From: CAIUVD01 sp044338255
GTDB lineage: Bacteria; Planctomycetota; UBA11346
Direction of reading: 5' to 3'
Assembly: GCA_044338255.1 (NCBI GenBank)
Contig: JBIILZ010000014.1
Span: 1 to 48,847, forward strand
DNA: 48,847 nt
A model generated the notes under the pieces. The model made no database searches and was not told the origin of the DNA. It saw only the letters and a program-made list of their open reading frames with translations. Below, piece after piece: positions 9,048 through 18,258 of the stretch. Made by a program: the position numbers and the translations under genes. The first letter of the stretch is position 1; every line of letters begins with the position of its first letter.

Positions 9048-9869
9048 ATGAAGTTGCTCGACCTCGATGCGCAGTTGCCGCTGACGTGCACCCGCGAAGG
9101 GGTCTGCTGCCACGGTCATGTGATCTGGGTCAATCCCTGGGAAGTGGCGAATCTCGCCGCCGGACAGGGCCTGTCGGTGGTTGAATTCTGTGACAAGGCG
9201 ATCGATTGCCGGGGTACGCGTCTGTGCTTCGATGGCGCGGTTGATCGCCGCGGCAAAGCCAGCTGCCGCCTCTATGATCCGCAGCGCGGCTGCACCGCGC
9301 ATGCCCATCGTCCGCTTACCTGCCGCCTCTATCCACTCGGTCGCTCACGTCTCGAAGGCGTGGTCCAGTATTATCATACCGGCAGCGAATTGCCCTGTTT
9401 GGAAACGTGTCCCAGCGTCAGCGAGCTGCCCCACCAGAGCGTTGAGGAATACCTGCTCGGCCAGGACATCACGCGCAGCGAGATCGCTCATGATGCGTAT
9501 GCCCGGGTGGTCTATGGCTTGGCGGCGGTGGCCCGGCGCATCATCGATCTGGGCGGTCCGGAAGTTGACATCGCACGGGTACAGGTTTTTTTCGAGCAAT
9601 GCGCAACGCTGTCGTTCGAAGCCCGGGCGTCGATCCTGCCGCAGCTGTGGATGGAATTGGCGACCGCGCCCAAAGGTTTGGACGTGGGCGATCCGCGGGC
9701 CTTCGCCGAGGCCCATGGCGCCATGCTGACCAGCGCCGTGCAGCGGGCGGCGGCGAGCATCGACGGACCGCTGACCGAAGCCGTGATCCTGTACCTCGCC
9801 CTGGCGGTACACCTCGCGCCCACGGTCGGTGCCGAGTTCACCGTGTTGCGGCAGATCGTCCTCGACTGA
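9048..9869 (+). CDS. YkgJ-like cysteine-cluster protein, copy B
   Basis: This 273-residue protein aligns along its whole length with copy A on the opposite strand. Shared features are LPLTCTREGxCCHG, NPWE near residue 28, ACRLYPLG or TCRLYPLG, the PCLxxCPSV cysteine pair, and a helical C-terminal half ending near LALAxHLxxxVGA. The cysteine clusters suggest metal or Fe-S binding, known for the family rather than shown here. The two genes probably arose by an inverted duplication. A hairpin at 9903-9930 may end its transcript. Confidence 0.8.
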   Translation: MKLLDLDAQLPLTCTREGVCCHGHVIWVNPWEVANLAAGQGLSVVEFCDKAIDCRGTRLCFDGAVDRRGKASCRLYDPQRGCTAHAHRPLTCRLYPLGRSRLEGVVQYYHTGSELPCLETCPSVSELPHQSVEEYLLGQDITRSEIAHDAYARVVYGLAAVARRIIDLGGPEVDIARVQVFFEQCATLSFEARASILPQLWMELATAPKGLDVGDPRAFAEAHGAMLTSAVQRAAASIDGPLTEAVILYLALAVHLAPTVGAEFTVLRQIVLD

Positions 9870-9902
9870 TACCGCTCGCATTTCAAATACACGGCAGCCG
9901 AA

Positions 9903-9930
9903 CCTCTGTGAGCCTGATCACTCACGGAGG
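9903..9930 (+). terminator. Hairpin downstream of YkgJ-like copy B
   Basis: Arms CCTCTGTGAG and CTCACGGAGG pair over 10 bp (one G-U pair) around an 8-nt loop, 33 nt after the stop codon. There is no following T-tract, so it is a weak or Rho-assisted terminator candidate. Confidence 0.4.
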
Positions 9931-9989
9931 AGCGTAACTGACACGCTGGTGTCGCTGATTTCACCACGGCCAAGTCGCGAGATGACCGT

Positions 9990-10021
9990 TTTTTACTGAG
10001 ATTTTTACTGATTTTTGCTTA
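9990..10021. repeat. Three imperfect 12-bp A/T-rich repeats upstream of the kinase gene
   Basis: TTTTTACTGA occurs at 9990-9999 and again at 10002-10011, followed by a degenerate third copy, TTTTTGCTTA, at 10012-10021. The 12-bp period is close to one helical turn. They lie 58-89 bp before the kinase start and could be an activator site or an UP element. The rest of the 209-bp gap shows nothing else. Confidence 0.5.
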
Positions 10022-10078
10022 AAGTCTGCGTATTTTTCCGATTGCAGACACGGATCCACCAACTAATCATGTCGTTCA

Positions 10079-11395
10079 ATGATCCCGCGTGCGCATTCCG
10101 TAGGCACCTTGCCGGTGTCGGCAGCAGTTCCGGAAGCGGACCCGCTGCCGACGACGGCTGAATCGGCGGCGTCGGCAGCGGAGATCGACCTCGACCTCGA
10201 CCTTGCCGAGGCACCATGGTCTCTTCCTGGTCCGATGCCCGATGCGCATCTCATGCTGACCGAACGATTCACACCATTCCTGGGTCACGAGGCCTACCGC
10301 CATCAGCATTCTTCGGGGACCTTGAGCCCTCGCTTGAGGCCTTCCACGGTGTTTTCCAACTGGTACCTGCAAGGCCGTCGGGGGGAGCTCACCGGGCTGA
10401 TTTTCGGAGATTTTGAACTCGGTGCGATCTTCGGTGCAGGGGACCTGGTCCTCATCTACCGCGCCCGGCAGCGCAGCCGTGAGCGGCGGGTGGTGGTGAA
10501 GACCATTGCCGGCACCTACGCGAATGACCCGGTGCAACGTCGGCGGTTTGAGCTGGAGGTACGTGCTGCAAGCCTGATCCAGTCGGCGCACGTCGTGGAG
10601 GTGTTCGCGTCCGGGACCTATAACGGCATCGCCTACCTGGTGATGGAATTGGTCGAAGGCACCAATCTCGCCGAGGTCATCGCTGAATATCGCGAAGAGG
10701 ACTGCCGCCTGCCTCCGGAGGTGGTCGCGGAATGGATCCTGCACGCCGCCCGTGGTCTGGCGGCAGCCGCCCGCGAGGGCATCGTCCATCGGGACATCAA
10801 GCCGGCGAACCTGCTCATCAATTTGGATCAGGTCGTCAAGATCACCGACTTCGGAATTTCCAAGTGCGTCGGAGAGGATGATCTGCCGGGCTTGGGCACG
10901 GCGAGTTACCTCAGCCCTGAACAGGGGCGCGGGGTACGCTGCGATCAACGCGCTGATATTTACAGTCTCGGCGTGGTCTTCTACGAGCTGCTCACCAACC
11001 AGAAGCCCTTTGTCGGGACGACGCGGGATTCGCTGATCTATCAACATAATTTCACCGAGCCGCGCTTGCCACGTGAGCTTGAGCCGGGAATTCCTGAGCC
11101 CTATCAAGCGATCATGGTCACCTGTCTGCAGAAGGATCCCGCTAGACGTTATCAATCAGCCGTCGAACTGGTTGCCGACCTCGAACGGCTCAAGGCCGGC
11201 GATCTCGCCATCAGCACGGTATGCACCCGGCCCTACACCACCGGCGCCGATGAGGCCGTACGCCGTTGCCCCGGCCAAACCGGCCGCTGGTTTGTAACGT
11301 GCCTGGTGACCCTGGTCATTCTCATCGTGGCGCTGCTGGTAGGGGCCTGCTGGTGGCAGCTCGAAGGCCTCGGGCAGCACACCGCCGGTCGCTGA
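10079..11395 (+). CDS. Membrane-anchored serine/threonine protein kinase
   Basis: This Hanks-type (PknB-like) kinase has 438 residues. An acidic, low-complexity N-terminus of about 110 residues precedes the kinase domain. Catalytic landmarks are VVVKTI (Lys141), HRDIKPANLL (Asp239), TDFG (Asp257) and an APE-like SPEQ near 279. The glycine-rich loop LGAIFGAGDLVLIYRA is degenerate. One membrane helix lies near residues 405-428 with a short tail, so the kinase faces the cytoplasm and has almost no extracellular sensor. The ATG at 10079 has no clear Shine-Dalgarno sequence. A lipoprotein gene follows on the same strand after 120 bp. Confidence 0.9.
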   Translation: MIPRAHSVGTLPVSAAVPEADPLPTTAESAASAAEIDLDLDLAEAPWSLPGPMPDAHLMLTERFTPFLGHEAYRHQHSSGTLSPRLRPSTVFSNWYLQGRRGELTGLIFGDFELGAIFGAGDLVLIYRARQRSRERRVVVKTIAGTYANDPVQRRRFELEVRAASLIQSAHVVEVFASGTYNGIAYLVMELVEGTNLAEVIAEYREEDCRLPPEVVAEWILHAARGLAAAAREGIVHRDIKPANLLINLDQVVKITDFGISKCVGEDDLPGLGTASYLSPEQGRGVRCDQRADIYSLGVVFYELLTNQKPFVGTTRDSLIYQHNFTEPRLPRELEPGIPEPYQAIMVTCLQKDPARRYQSAVELVADLERLKAGDLAISTVCTRPYTTGADEAVRRCPGQTGRWFVTCLVTLVILIVALLVGACWWQLEGLGQHTAGR

Positions 11396-11515
11396 AAGAT
11401 GCGCTCGCCGTCGGCGGAGTACCGGCATCAAGCGGGCGATCTGACGAAGTCTCCGACAGGCTCCTACCTTCCAGGTTGATCGCTGCCAACTCAGCCCAGG
11501 CTTCTTGCCACTACC
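11396..11515. other. Gap between kinase and lipoprotein genes with a dispersed repeat copy
   Basis: No gene is seen. CTCCGACAGGCTCCTA at about 11451-11466 matches the right-end motif of the inverted-repeat element at 36174-36339. It may be a relic of that element family. Confidence 0.5.
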
Positions 11516-12274
11516 ATGCGTTACTACCTTTTTGCGCTTCTTATCCTGACTGTGGCCATGGTGGTCTCCGGTTGCTCGAAGGAAGTTGCGGATCTGACGA
11601 TTACTTCGTTTACCGCCACCCCGGCGAACTCGCTGCCGGGCACCCCGGTTACCCTGGTCGCCGTGGTCAAGAACCAGGGCGACACCGATGCCGGCGGGTG
11701 TGCGTGGTCGGTCAATGAATTGACCAGCGGCAGCGCCACCAACTTCGCGACCGCCAGCGGAACCATCCCCGCCCTGGCGCAGGGTGGATCCACGACGATC
11801 TCTTTTATGATCACGCGGACGACAGCGGTGGCTCATACCTATCAGTTCATCGCCAACAGCGACAACAGCGCCCAGGAATCAGACTACGGTAATGATTCGC
11901 GGTCGACCCTGGTCACTTGGTCTCTGCCTTTCGATCTGCAGCTGGCGCCACTGACCCTGTCCCCCGCGGCTCCGACGATCTTGCAGACGCTGACCCTCAC
12001 CGCCTCGGTGACCAACGCCGCCGCCTCGCCGGGCACGGCGCACAATGTCACCTGGAGCGTGACCCGCGATGGCGTTGCCAATTACGTGACCGGAGTCCTT
12101 TCCGATATCGCTCCCGGCGGCGTGCTCTCGGTGCCCGTGACCCTGCCGCCCGAAACCGTCGCCGGCGATCACACCTATCAATTCATCATCGATCCGAACA
12201 CCACCAGCACCGACAGCAACGCCAGCAACAATACCCGCAGTATCACCATCACGGTCCTGCCGCTGGTTAGCTGA
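11516..12274 (+). CDS. Lipoprotein with two CARDB-like domains
   Basis: The 252-residue product begins with a type II signal peptide and lipobox (VVSGC, Cys20), so it is probably lipid-anchored outside the cytoplasm. Two similar Ig-like units follow, about residues 27-137 and 142-250. Each has the CARDB pattern of LT-x-G/A-P-x-L-T-x-x-V-x-N, then HTYQFI and a DxNxSNN-like end. CARDB domains mediate adhesion or scaffolding; no enzymatic motif is present. It follows the kinase gene, but a functional link is only inferred from position. It converges with smc. Confidence 0.82.
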   Translation: MRYYLFALLILTVAMVVSGCSKEVADLTITSFTATPANSLPGTPVTLVAVVKNQGDTDAGGCAWSVNELTSGSATNFATASGTIPALAQGGSTTISFMITRTTAVAHTYQFIANSDNSAQESDYGNDSRSTLVTWSLPFDLQLAPLTLSPAAPTILQTLTLTASVTNAAASPGTAHNVTWSVTRDGVANYVTGVLSDIAPGGVLSVPVTLPPETVAGDHTYQFIIDPNTTSTDSNASNNTRSITITVLPLVS

Positions 12275-12276
12275 GA

Positions 12277-12322
12277 CGCGGTTTCCCGCGACCCGCTCGC
12301 ACCTGGTATGGGCCACGTGGCC
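12277..12322. terminator. Hairpins between the convergent lipoprotein and smc genes
   Basis: A small hairpin (CGCGG-tttc-CCGCG, 12277-12290) and a 12-bp perfect palindrome GGCCACGTGGCC (12311-12322) lie between the two stop codons. They may act as a weak two-way terminator; no T-tract is present. Confidence 0.35.
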
Positions 12323-12342
12323 GAGGTTCGGAGAGCGCTTGC

Positions 12343-15300
12343 TCAGCCTGAAAAAGGCCCTGAGCCGCGGACCGTCGGCTGGAGTTCACCGGCGCCGCCG
12401 GCGTCGGTGAGATGGCCGAGTCCGGCCTCGATGTCCTCGAACTTGACGCTGATCTTGGTCGATACCCCAGGCTCGTTCTGGGTGATGCCGTAGACCGCGT
12501 CGGCCTTCTGCATCGTGCGCTTCTTGTGGGTGATGACGATGAACTGGCTACCCCGACCACCATCGATCTTGGACTGCGTGAACTCGCGGATCATGGCGTT
12601 GTAGACGTCGACGTTGGCGTCGTCCAAAGGCGCATCGACCTCGTCGAGGATGCAGAACGGGCTGGGCTTGGTCTGGTACACCGCGAACAGCAGGGCGATG
12701 GCGGTGAGGGCTTTCTCGCCACCGGAGAGCTGGGTGATGATCTTGGGATTCTTGCCCGGCGGACAGGCGACAATCTCTAAGCCGGCTTCCAGCGGATCGA
12801 CGGGATTGCCCTGCTCGTCCTTCTTCTCCAATTCCAGATCCGCCCGCCCGCCGCTGAACAGCTTGCGGAACAGCAGCTGGAAGTTGGCGCGCACTTGCTT
12901 GTAAGTGGCCTCGAACAACTGCCCGCAGATGCGATTGAGATCCTCGATGGTCTTGCTCAACGTCTCCATGGCGCGGGTCAGGTCGTTGAACTGCTTGTCG
13001 AGGAAATCCTGGCGCGCCTGCACTTCCGCGAGCTCGTCGATGGCGGCGAGATTCACCGGCCCCAGGGATTTCAGTTCGACCTCGGTATCATGCAGCTGCT
13101 CGCGCAGAGCATCGAGATCGAGATCGCCGGGGCGCTCGTAATTGCTGAAGGCTTCTGCCAGTTCGATCTGATGCGATTCGAGGATCTGCGCGCTGAGGTT
13201 CTCGATGCGGATCTTGGCCTCGTGCGCCTGCAGGGCGGCTTCCTGGCGCTCCTTGTCGGTGGCCTTGGCGCGGGCGTTGAGCACCCGCGCCTCCTGGCGC
13301 TGGTCTTCGACGCCGTTGCGGATCGCGTCGCGCTCCTTGATCGCGGCCTCGAGGCGCTGCGCAAGCTCGCTGACCTGGCCGGCTTCGTTGGCGAAGACCT
13401 GCGCCGATTCATCAAGGATCTGGCGCAATTCCTGGCGTTTGGCTTCCAGGCCATCGAGGCGACGGGTGCGTTCGTCGCGCTGGTCTTCGAGATTCTGCAG
13501 CGAGCGTGTGAGGTGCCCAAGGTGGTTGCGCGCAGCCTCGACGCGTTCGGCGACGGTCGCGGCGCTGACCCGCAGACTGTTGAACTCGTCCTGCAGCTGT
13601 TCGCGGCGGGCGCCTTTGGCGAGGATCAGGTTCTGCCGGGTCTCGAGATCGGCGGTGAGGTTGCGCTGTAGGGCCGCAAACCATTCCTGCTGCCCGAGGA
13701 GATCGCGGCCTTCGGACTCGAGCTTGCCGAGTTCGCTGGCGATCTCCTCGAGCTCGGCGCCGAAGCCGCTGACGGCCTCCTCGAAATGCACGAGGTCGCG
13801 CTCGGTCTTCATCAGTTGAGCCTTGGCCTCGCCGACGGCGCGATCGCCGGCCTGGATCTGGCGCCGGCATTCCTCGACCGCCAGGGACAGCTCGAAGCCC
13901 TCCTTTTTGCGCGCATCGCGCTTGAGGGTCACGGCCTCGCGCTTGGCGGTGAGCTCCGCGAGCTGATCCGCGATCTTGGCGATCTCGTGCTTGCGGCTGA
14001 CGACGCCGCCGGATTCCTGGCCCTGCTGGCGGCCGCCGGTCATGGCTCCGCCGGCATTGATGATGTCGCCTTCGCGGGTGACGATGCGGCAGCCCGGGCG
14101 ATGCCGGCGGCGCAGGGCGATGCCGTCGTCGATGCTCTCGACGATCAGCACATTCCCGAGCAGATATTCGAAGGCCCCGCGCAGGCGCGGTTCGAATTCG
14201 ATCAGACGTGAAGCGATGCCGATGACGCCGGGCTCGCGCAGGAGCTGATGCTCAATGCGTTCGCCGCCGCGGATGTCGTCGAGGGGCAGGAAGGTCGCCC
14301 GGCCACGTCGTTCGCGCTTGAGGAAGTCGATTGCCGATTTGGCGTCGTCCTGGGTCTCGGTGATGATGTTCTGCGCCTGGGCCCCGAGGGCGGTCTCGAT
14401 CGCCACCACATCTTCGTCGGGGATGCGGCAGAGATCGGCGACCATGCCGACGATGCCCGGCTGTTTGCCCATGGTCTGCAGGACATCGCGGACCCCGCGC
14501 TGCAGGCCTTCGGCGCGATGCTCCTGATCGCGGTACATGCGCAGGCTGGTCTCGCTGCGCGCCGCCTGATGCCCCAACTCGTTGAGCTCCTGATCGAGTT
14601 GGCTGGCCTGGGCGAGGGCGGTCTCACGGGCGCGGATGCGCTCATCGAGCGTGCGGTGGGTCTCAGCAGCGGCCATCATCGCCTGCTCCAGGGCCAGCTT
14701 GGCGGCGGCCTCGGCGGCGGTCGCATCCATGAGCTGGCCGGCCTGGCCGCCGGTGCGATCCTCAAGGCGTTTGCGGCGTTCGGCGGTGGCAAGCTTGGCG
14801 CTTTCGAGGCGACCCTGTTCGGCCTGGATGCGGGCCTGCTCCTTGAAGCATTCGATCTGCTTGGCCTTGGCGGTTTCGGCCTGCTGCACCAGGGCATCGA
14901 CTTCTGCGAGCACCGCATCGAGCTGTTCGCGGGTCTGCGACAAAGGCGTCGGCCCGTGCGCCAGGCCATCGTCGGCGACGCCACCGGTCTCGGCGATGAG
15001 CTGGGCGAGATCGCCCTCGGCATGTGCGTGTTCAGCGGCCAAGGCTTCGATCTTGGCGGCGATGGTGGCCATGATCTGGCGATCTTCACCTTCGTGCTGA
15101 TCAAGTTCCTTGAGGCGGTAGGCGGCGTCCTTGGCCTTGTGATCGGCGACATCGCGCCGCGACTGGGCGGCGGCACGTTGCTCGCCGATGTCGCGGACAT
15201 CGCCTTCGAGGGTTACCAGGCGGACATCGGCCTCGATCAGGGCGGCTTCGAGCTCGCCGAGGCGAGCGGCGCCTTCGGCCATCGCCAGGGCCAGGCTCTC

Positions 15301-16047
15301 GGCCATCAGGTGATGGCGGGTGTGTTCTTCGCTCAGGCGGCCGAATTCCTCGAGCGCGAAACCCAGGCGCAGATCCTGCACCAAGCGCGTCAGCTCCTGA
15401 AAGCGCAGGGCCGTGGCGGCCTGCTTGGCCACCGATTTGACTCGCCGACGGACCTCGTTGAGGACCTCGCCGATGCGCTGGAGATCGGTCTCGACGCGTT
15501 CGAGTTTGCGCGCGGCGAGGCGCCGGCGGACCTTGTAGCGGCTGATGCCGGCGGCCTCTTCGAGGATCAGCCGACGGTCCTTGGTATTCGATTCAAGGAT
15601 GAAGCCGACCTTGCCCTGCTCGATCACCGCGTAGGCGCTGGTGCCCATGCCGGTGCCCAGGAAGATTTCCTTGATATCCTTAAGGCGACAGGCCTTGCCG
15701 TTGAGGTGATAGGCGCTGACGCCGTCGCGGAACAGGCGTCTTGTGATCGCCACCTCGTCGGTGTCGATGCCCGGCAGGGCGTGCTGGAGCTGGTCCATGA
15801 CCAGCGTCACCTCGCAGAACGGCATGCTCTTACGCGTCGCGCAGCCGTTGAAGATGACGTCGGTCATGTCCTCGCCGCGCAGGGCCTTGGCGCTCTGCTC
15901 GCCGATCACCCACTTGATCGAGTCGACGACGTTGGATTTGCCGCAGCCGTTGGGGCCGATGATGGCCGTGATCCCCTCTTCGAAATCGAAGGTCAGGCGA
16001 TCGGCAAAGGATTTGAACCCATAGGTTTCAAGGCGGCGGAGGCGCAT
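12343..16047 (-). CDS. smc: Chromosome segregation protein SMC
   Basis: SMC organises and separates chromosomes as a dimeric ATPase. From the ATG at 16047 the product has 1234 residues: an N-terminal head with Walker A GPNGCGKSN (31-39), a long coiled coil, a hinge around MGKQPGIVGMVADL to GGAMTGG, a second coiled coil, and a C-terminal head with signature LSGGEKALTAIALLFA and Walker B FCILDEVDAPLD. This is slightly longer than the usual 1150-1200 residues. The frame extends to 16125, but the extra residues are arginine-rich and lie before the conserved MRLRRLETYGFKSF start. It is the last gene after the flagellar operon on this strand. Confidence 0.97.
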   Translation of the reverse strand: MRLRRLETYGFKSFADRLTFDFEEGITAIIGPNGCGKSNVVDSIKWVIGEQSAKALRGEDMTDVIFNGCATRKSMPFCEVTLVMDQLQHALPGIDTDEVAITRRLFRDGVSAYHLNGKACRLKDIKEIFLGTGMGTSAYAVIEQGKVGFILESNTKDRRLILEEAAGISRYKVRRRLAARKLERVETDLQRIGEVLNEVRRRVKSVAKQAATALRFQELTRLVQDLRLGFALEEFGRLSEEHTRHHLMAESLALAMAEGAARLGELEAALIEADVRLVTLEGDVRDIGEQRAAAQSRRDVADHKAKDAAYRLKELDQHEGEDRQIMATIAAKIEALAAEHAHAEGDLAQLIAETGGVADDGLAHGPTPLSQTREQLDAVLAEVDALVQQAETAKAKQIECFKEQARIQAEQGRLESAKLATAERRKRLEDRTGGQAGQLMDATAAEAAAKLALEQAMMAAAETHRTLDERIRARETALAQASQLDQELNELGHQAARSETSLRMYRDQEHRAEGLQRGVRDVLQTMGKQPGIVGMVADLCRIPDEDVVAIETALGAQAQNIITETQDDAKSAIDFLKRERRGRATFLPLDDIRGGERIEHQLLREPGVIGIASRLIEFEPRLRGAFEYLLGNVLIVESIDDGIALRRRHRPGCRIVTREGDIINAGGAMTGGRQQGQESGGVVSRKHEIAKIADQLAELTAKREAVTLKRDARKKEGFELSLAVEECRRQIQAGDRAVGEAKAQLMKTERDLVHFEEAVSGFGAELEEIASELGKLESEGRDLLGQQEWFAALQRNLTADLETRQNLILAKGARREQLQDEFNSLRVSAATVAERVEAARNHLGHLTRSLQNLEDQRDERTRRLDGLEAKRQELRQILDESAQVFANEAGQVSELAQRLEAAIKERDAIRNGVEDQRQEARVLNARAKATDKERQEAALQAHEAKIRIENLSAQILESHQIELAEAFSNYERPGDLDLDALREQLHDTEVELKSLGPVNLAAIDELAEVQARQDFLDKQFNDLTRAMETLSKTIEDLNRICGQLFEATYKQVRANFQLLFRKLFSGGRADLELEKKDEQGNPVDPLEAGLEIVACPPGKNPKIITQLSGGEKALTAIALLFAVYQTKPSPFCILDEVDAPLDDANVDVYNAMIREFTQSKIDGGRGSQFIVITHKKRTMQKADAVYGITQNEPGVSTKISVKFEDIEAGLGHLTDAGGAGELQPTVRGSGPFSG

Positions 16048-16131
16048 CAGGGGGGCAGATAGTAGGGTCCCAAGCGCTGGCGGAACGCGTTTTTGCGCCC
16101 GCCTGCGAGAGCGGCGGCGGGCCAATGACTA

Positions 16132-16137
16132 ATTATA
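16132..16137 (-). promoter_or_regulatory. Candidate -10 box for smc
   Basis: A perfect TATAAT on the minus strand sits in an AT-rich patch between fliN and smc, 85 bp before the smc start. No good -35 box is found at 16-18 bp spacing, so this is weak evidence for a separate smc promoter. Confidence 0.3.
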
Positions 16138-16157
16138 TAGTAGATTTAAGAATGGTC

Positions 16158-16508
16158 TTATTTCTTGGGATCGTCGCGCTTGAGGGCTTCGGCGCGCAGG
16201 GCGGGATCGATGATCGAGGTCAGGCGCACGCCAAAGTTCTCGTCGACCACCACCACTTCGCCGCGGGCGAGGAGGATGCCGTTGACGAGGATGTCGAGGG
16301 GCTCGCCGGCCAGGCGATCGAGTTCGATGACCTTGCCGGGAGTCAGTTCCAGGATGTCCTGGATGATCATGTCGGTGCGTCCGAGTTCGACCGTGAGCAC
16401 CACCTGGATATCTTTGACCAGGGCCAGATTGGCGCTGGCGTTGGGCGGTTGGGCGACGCCTGAGAGATCAGGAAATTCAGCGGGAGTGACAGCGGATTCT
16501 TCAGCCAT
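16158..16508 (-). CDS. fliN: Flagellar motor switch protein FliN
   Basis: FliN is the C-ring protein beneath FliM and takes part in switching and export. The 116-residue product has the SpoA-type domain, seen in VKDIQVVLTVELGRTDM, ILELTPGKVIELD, EPLDILVNG and LLARGEVVVVDENFGVRL. The N-terminal 30 residues are non-conserved, as is common. It lies 37 bp downstream of fliM and ends the fli operon. Confidence 0.96.
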   Translation of the reverse strand: MAEESAVTPAEFPDLSGVAQPPNASANLALVKDIQVVLTVELGRTDMIIQDILELTPGKVIELDRLAGEPLDILVNGILLARGEVVVVDENFGVRLTSIIDPALRAEALKRDDPKK

Positions 16509-16545
16509 GGGAGCAGTCCTTCAAGCAGGGCGCACAGGGGAGTGG

Positions 16546-17529
16546 TTAACGTTCGCGACCGTCGGGGACGACCCGATCGACGAGCAGTGCGGCTTTTCGT
16601 CCGAGCTTGCCCGGGCGACCGATGATGCGCAGCTGGTCTTTGATGAACCCCTTGGTCGCGGAATTGGTGCGTTCATCGAGGACCATGACGTCACCGACCT
16701 TGAGATTCATGATCTCGTCGAGGCAGAGGGTCGTCTGCCCGAGGACCGTCTGCAGGGTGAGGGTGCTATCGGTGACCACGCGCTTGAGGTAAGTCGCCTG
16801 GTCGGAGGTCTGCTCGCGGTGCATCGAGGCGAAGCGGAATTGGTTCGAGAGCCGTGAGAGTATGCCATCGAGTGAGATGAATGGCACGCAGAAGCACAGT
16901 TCGCCGGGTTCGAGCTCGCCGGGTGCGGAAATAGCAAAGGTCGAGACCAGGACCATTTCCGAACTGGGAATGACCTGCACGAACTGCGGATCCATCTCGC
17001 GGGCCTCGACTACCGGCGTGAACCGCGTCAGCTCGCTCCAGCCGTTGGCGAGCTGCTCGAGGAAGCGCTTGATGACATTATCGAGCAACGACTGTTCGAT
17101 GGTGGTCAGGGCGCGGACTTTGTCGAGCGGCTTGCCCGGTCCGCCGAGCATGCGATCGAGCAGGCTGAAAGCGAGTTTCATGTCCATGGTCGCGAGGGCG
17201 CGCTCGGGCAGGGGATCGAGCGAGAGCACGTTGATGACCGTGGGATTGGGCAACGAATTGCGGAACACTTCGAAGGTCAGCTCACCCAGCGAGACGATGT
17301 TGACCTCAAGATTGATGCGCAGGTAGGTCGACAGGGCCATGGTCGCGCTCTGGGCGATGGCCTCGTGCAGACGCTGCAGCGAGCGCAGCTGCTCGCCAGA
17401 GAGCTTGTTGGGTCTGACAAAATCGTACTCGAGGACGCGCTTCTCGCGCCGCCCATTGCCGCTGGCGGATTCGTCGACGCTCGACAACAGGGCATCGAGC
17501 TCTTCCGAGGAGAGGATCTCATCAGCCAT
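16546..17529 (-). CDS. fliM: Flagellar motor switch protein FliM
   Basis: FliM is the middle C-ring protein that binds phosphorylated CheY. The N-terminus has the CheY-binding peptide type DEILSSEELDALLSSV. The CheC-like middle domain contains LLDRMLGGPGKPLD, and a SpoA domain lies at the C-terminus (LKVGDVMVLD). The 327-residue length is normal. The presence of cheA- and cheW-like genes at the right end of the window is consistent with a chemotactic motor. Confidence 0.96.
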   Translation of the reverse strand: MADEILSSEELDALLSSVDESASGNGRREKRVLEYDFVRPNKLSGEQLRSLQRLHEAIAQSATMALSTYLRINLEVNIVSLGELTFEVFRNSLPNPTVINVLSLDPLPERALATMDMKLAFSLLDRMLGGPGKPLDKVRALTTIEQSLLDNVIKRFLEQLANGWSELTRFTPVVEAREMDPQFVQVIPSSEMVLVSTFAISAPGELEPGELCFCVPFISLDGILSRLSNQFRFASMHREQTSDQATYLKRVVTDSTLTLQTVLGQTTLCLDEIMNLKVGDVMVLDERTNSATKGFIKDQLRIIGRPGKLGRKAALLVDRVVPDGRER

Positions 17530-17553
17530 GACGGGGTCCGATCAGGTCCGCAC

Positions 17554-18192
17554 TCATTGTACGACCAAACCGCTGAGCACGACCTTGAGCACCACCGGCT
17601 GGGCTGTCGGCAGCTCCGGGGAGAACGCCTTGATCTCCTTGTCGGCGAGATCCTTGAGGCTTTTCTCCAGACGCTTGTAGATCGATTGCGAGGTCAGCTC
17701 CTCGAGATCGTATTGCTTGAGGCTCTCCTCGATGCGAGCCTTGATGATGCGTTTGATCTCGCCGCCGACCTCGCCACCGCCGTGACCGCCGCCGCTCAGA
17801 CCGATGGCGGCGGCGGCCTCGGTGGTGACCCAGAACGCGGGCACGATTTTGACGAAGCGTTTGCCGCCCTGCTCCTTGATGTTGGCGACCACGTCCTCGA
17901 TCACCATCTCTTTGGCCGAGTGCAGCAGGCTGTGGTGTGCGCCGCCTTCGGCGTGCTCCCCTTCCTCGCCAGGCTTGGTCTCGCCATGGGCGGTCTTGGT
18001 GCCGGTGGTCTCCGGGGCCTTGGCGAAGAACTTGGCGAGGAACAGGCCAACACCGACACCGGCGCCGACCAGGACCACGACGGCGAGGATCGGGCCGAGC
18101 AGGGCCTTGATGCCACCGCCGGCGGGAGCCGCCGCTTTGGCGTCCTTCTTGGCATCCTTCTTGTCGCCGTCGTTGTGTTTATCGTCAGACAT
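17554..18192 (-). CDS. fliL: Flagellar basal-body-associated protein FliL
   Basis: FliL is a single-pass inner-membrane protein that surrounds and stabilises stators. The product has 212 residues with a charged, Lys/Asp-rich N-terminus, one membrane helix around 29-54 (LLGPILAVVVLVGAGVGVGL) and a periplasmic domain. The C-terminal LKVVLSGLVVQ fits the family, and its place before fliM is the usual one. Confidence 0.85.
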   Translation of the reverse strand: MSDDKHNDGDKKDAKKDAKAAAPAGGGIKALLGPILAVVVLVGAGVGVGLFLAKFFAKAPETTGTKTAHGETKPGEEGEHAEGGAHHSLLHSAKEMVIEDVVANIKEQGGKRFVKIVPAFWVTTEAAAAIGLSGGGHGGGEVGGEIKRIIKARIEESLKQYDLEELTSQSIYKRLEKSLKDLADKEIKAFSPELPTAQPVVLKVVLSGLVVQ

Positions 18193-18258
18193 GGAAGTGA
18201 TTCCGGAGTAGGAGCGGCAACGGGAGCACTACGCACATGGCGGGCCGATACCGCGGGC

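Noticed and set aside
10068..10170. Alternative upstream ATG for the kinase gene
   Set aside because: The ATG at 10068 is out of frame with the kinase and its frame ends after about 30 codons.
14248..16062. Plus-strand frame of about 600 codons opposite smc
   Set aside because: It overlaps the smc head and hinge motifs, which are unmistakable on the other strand.
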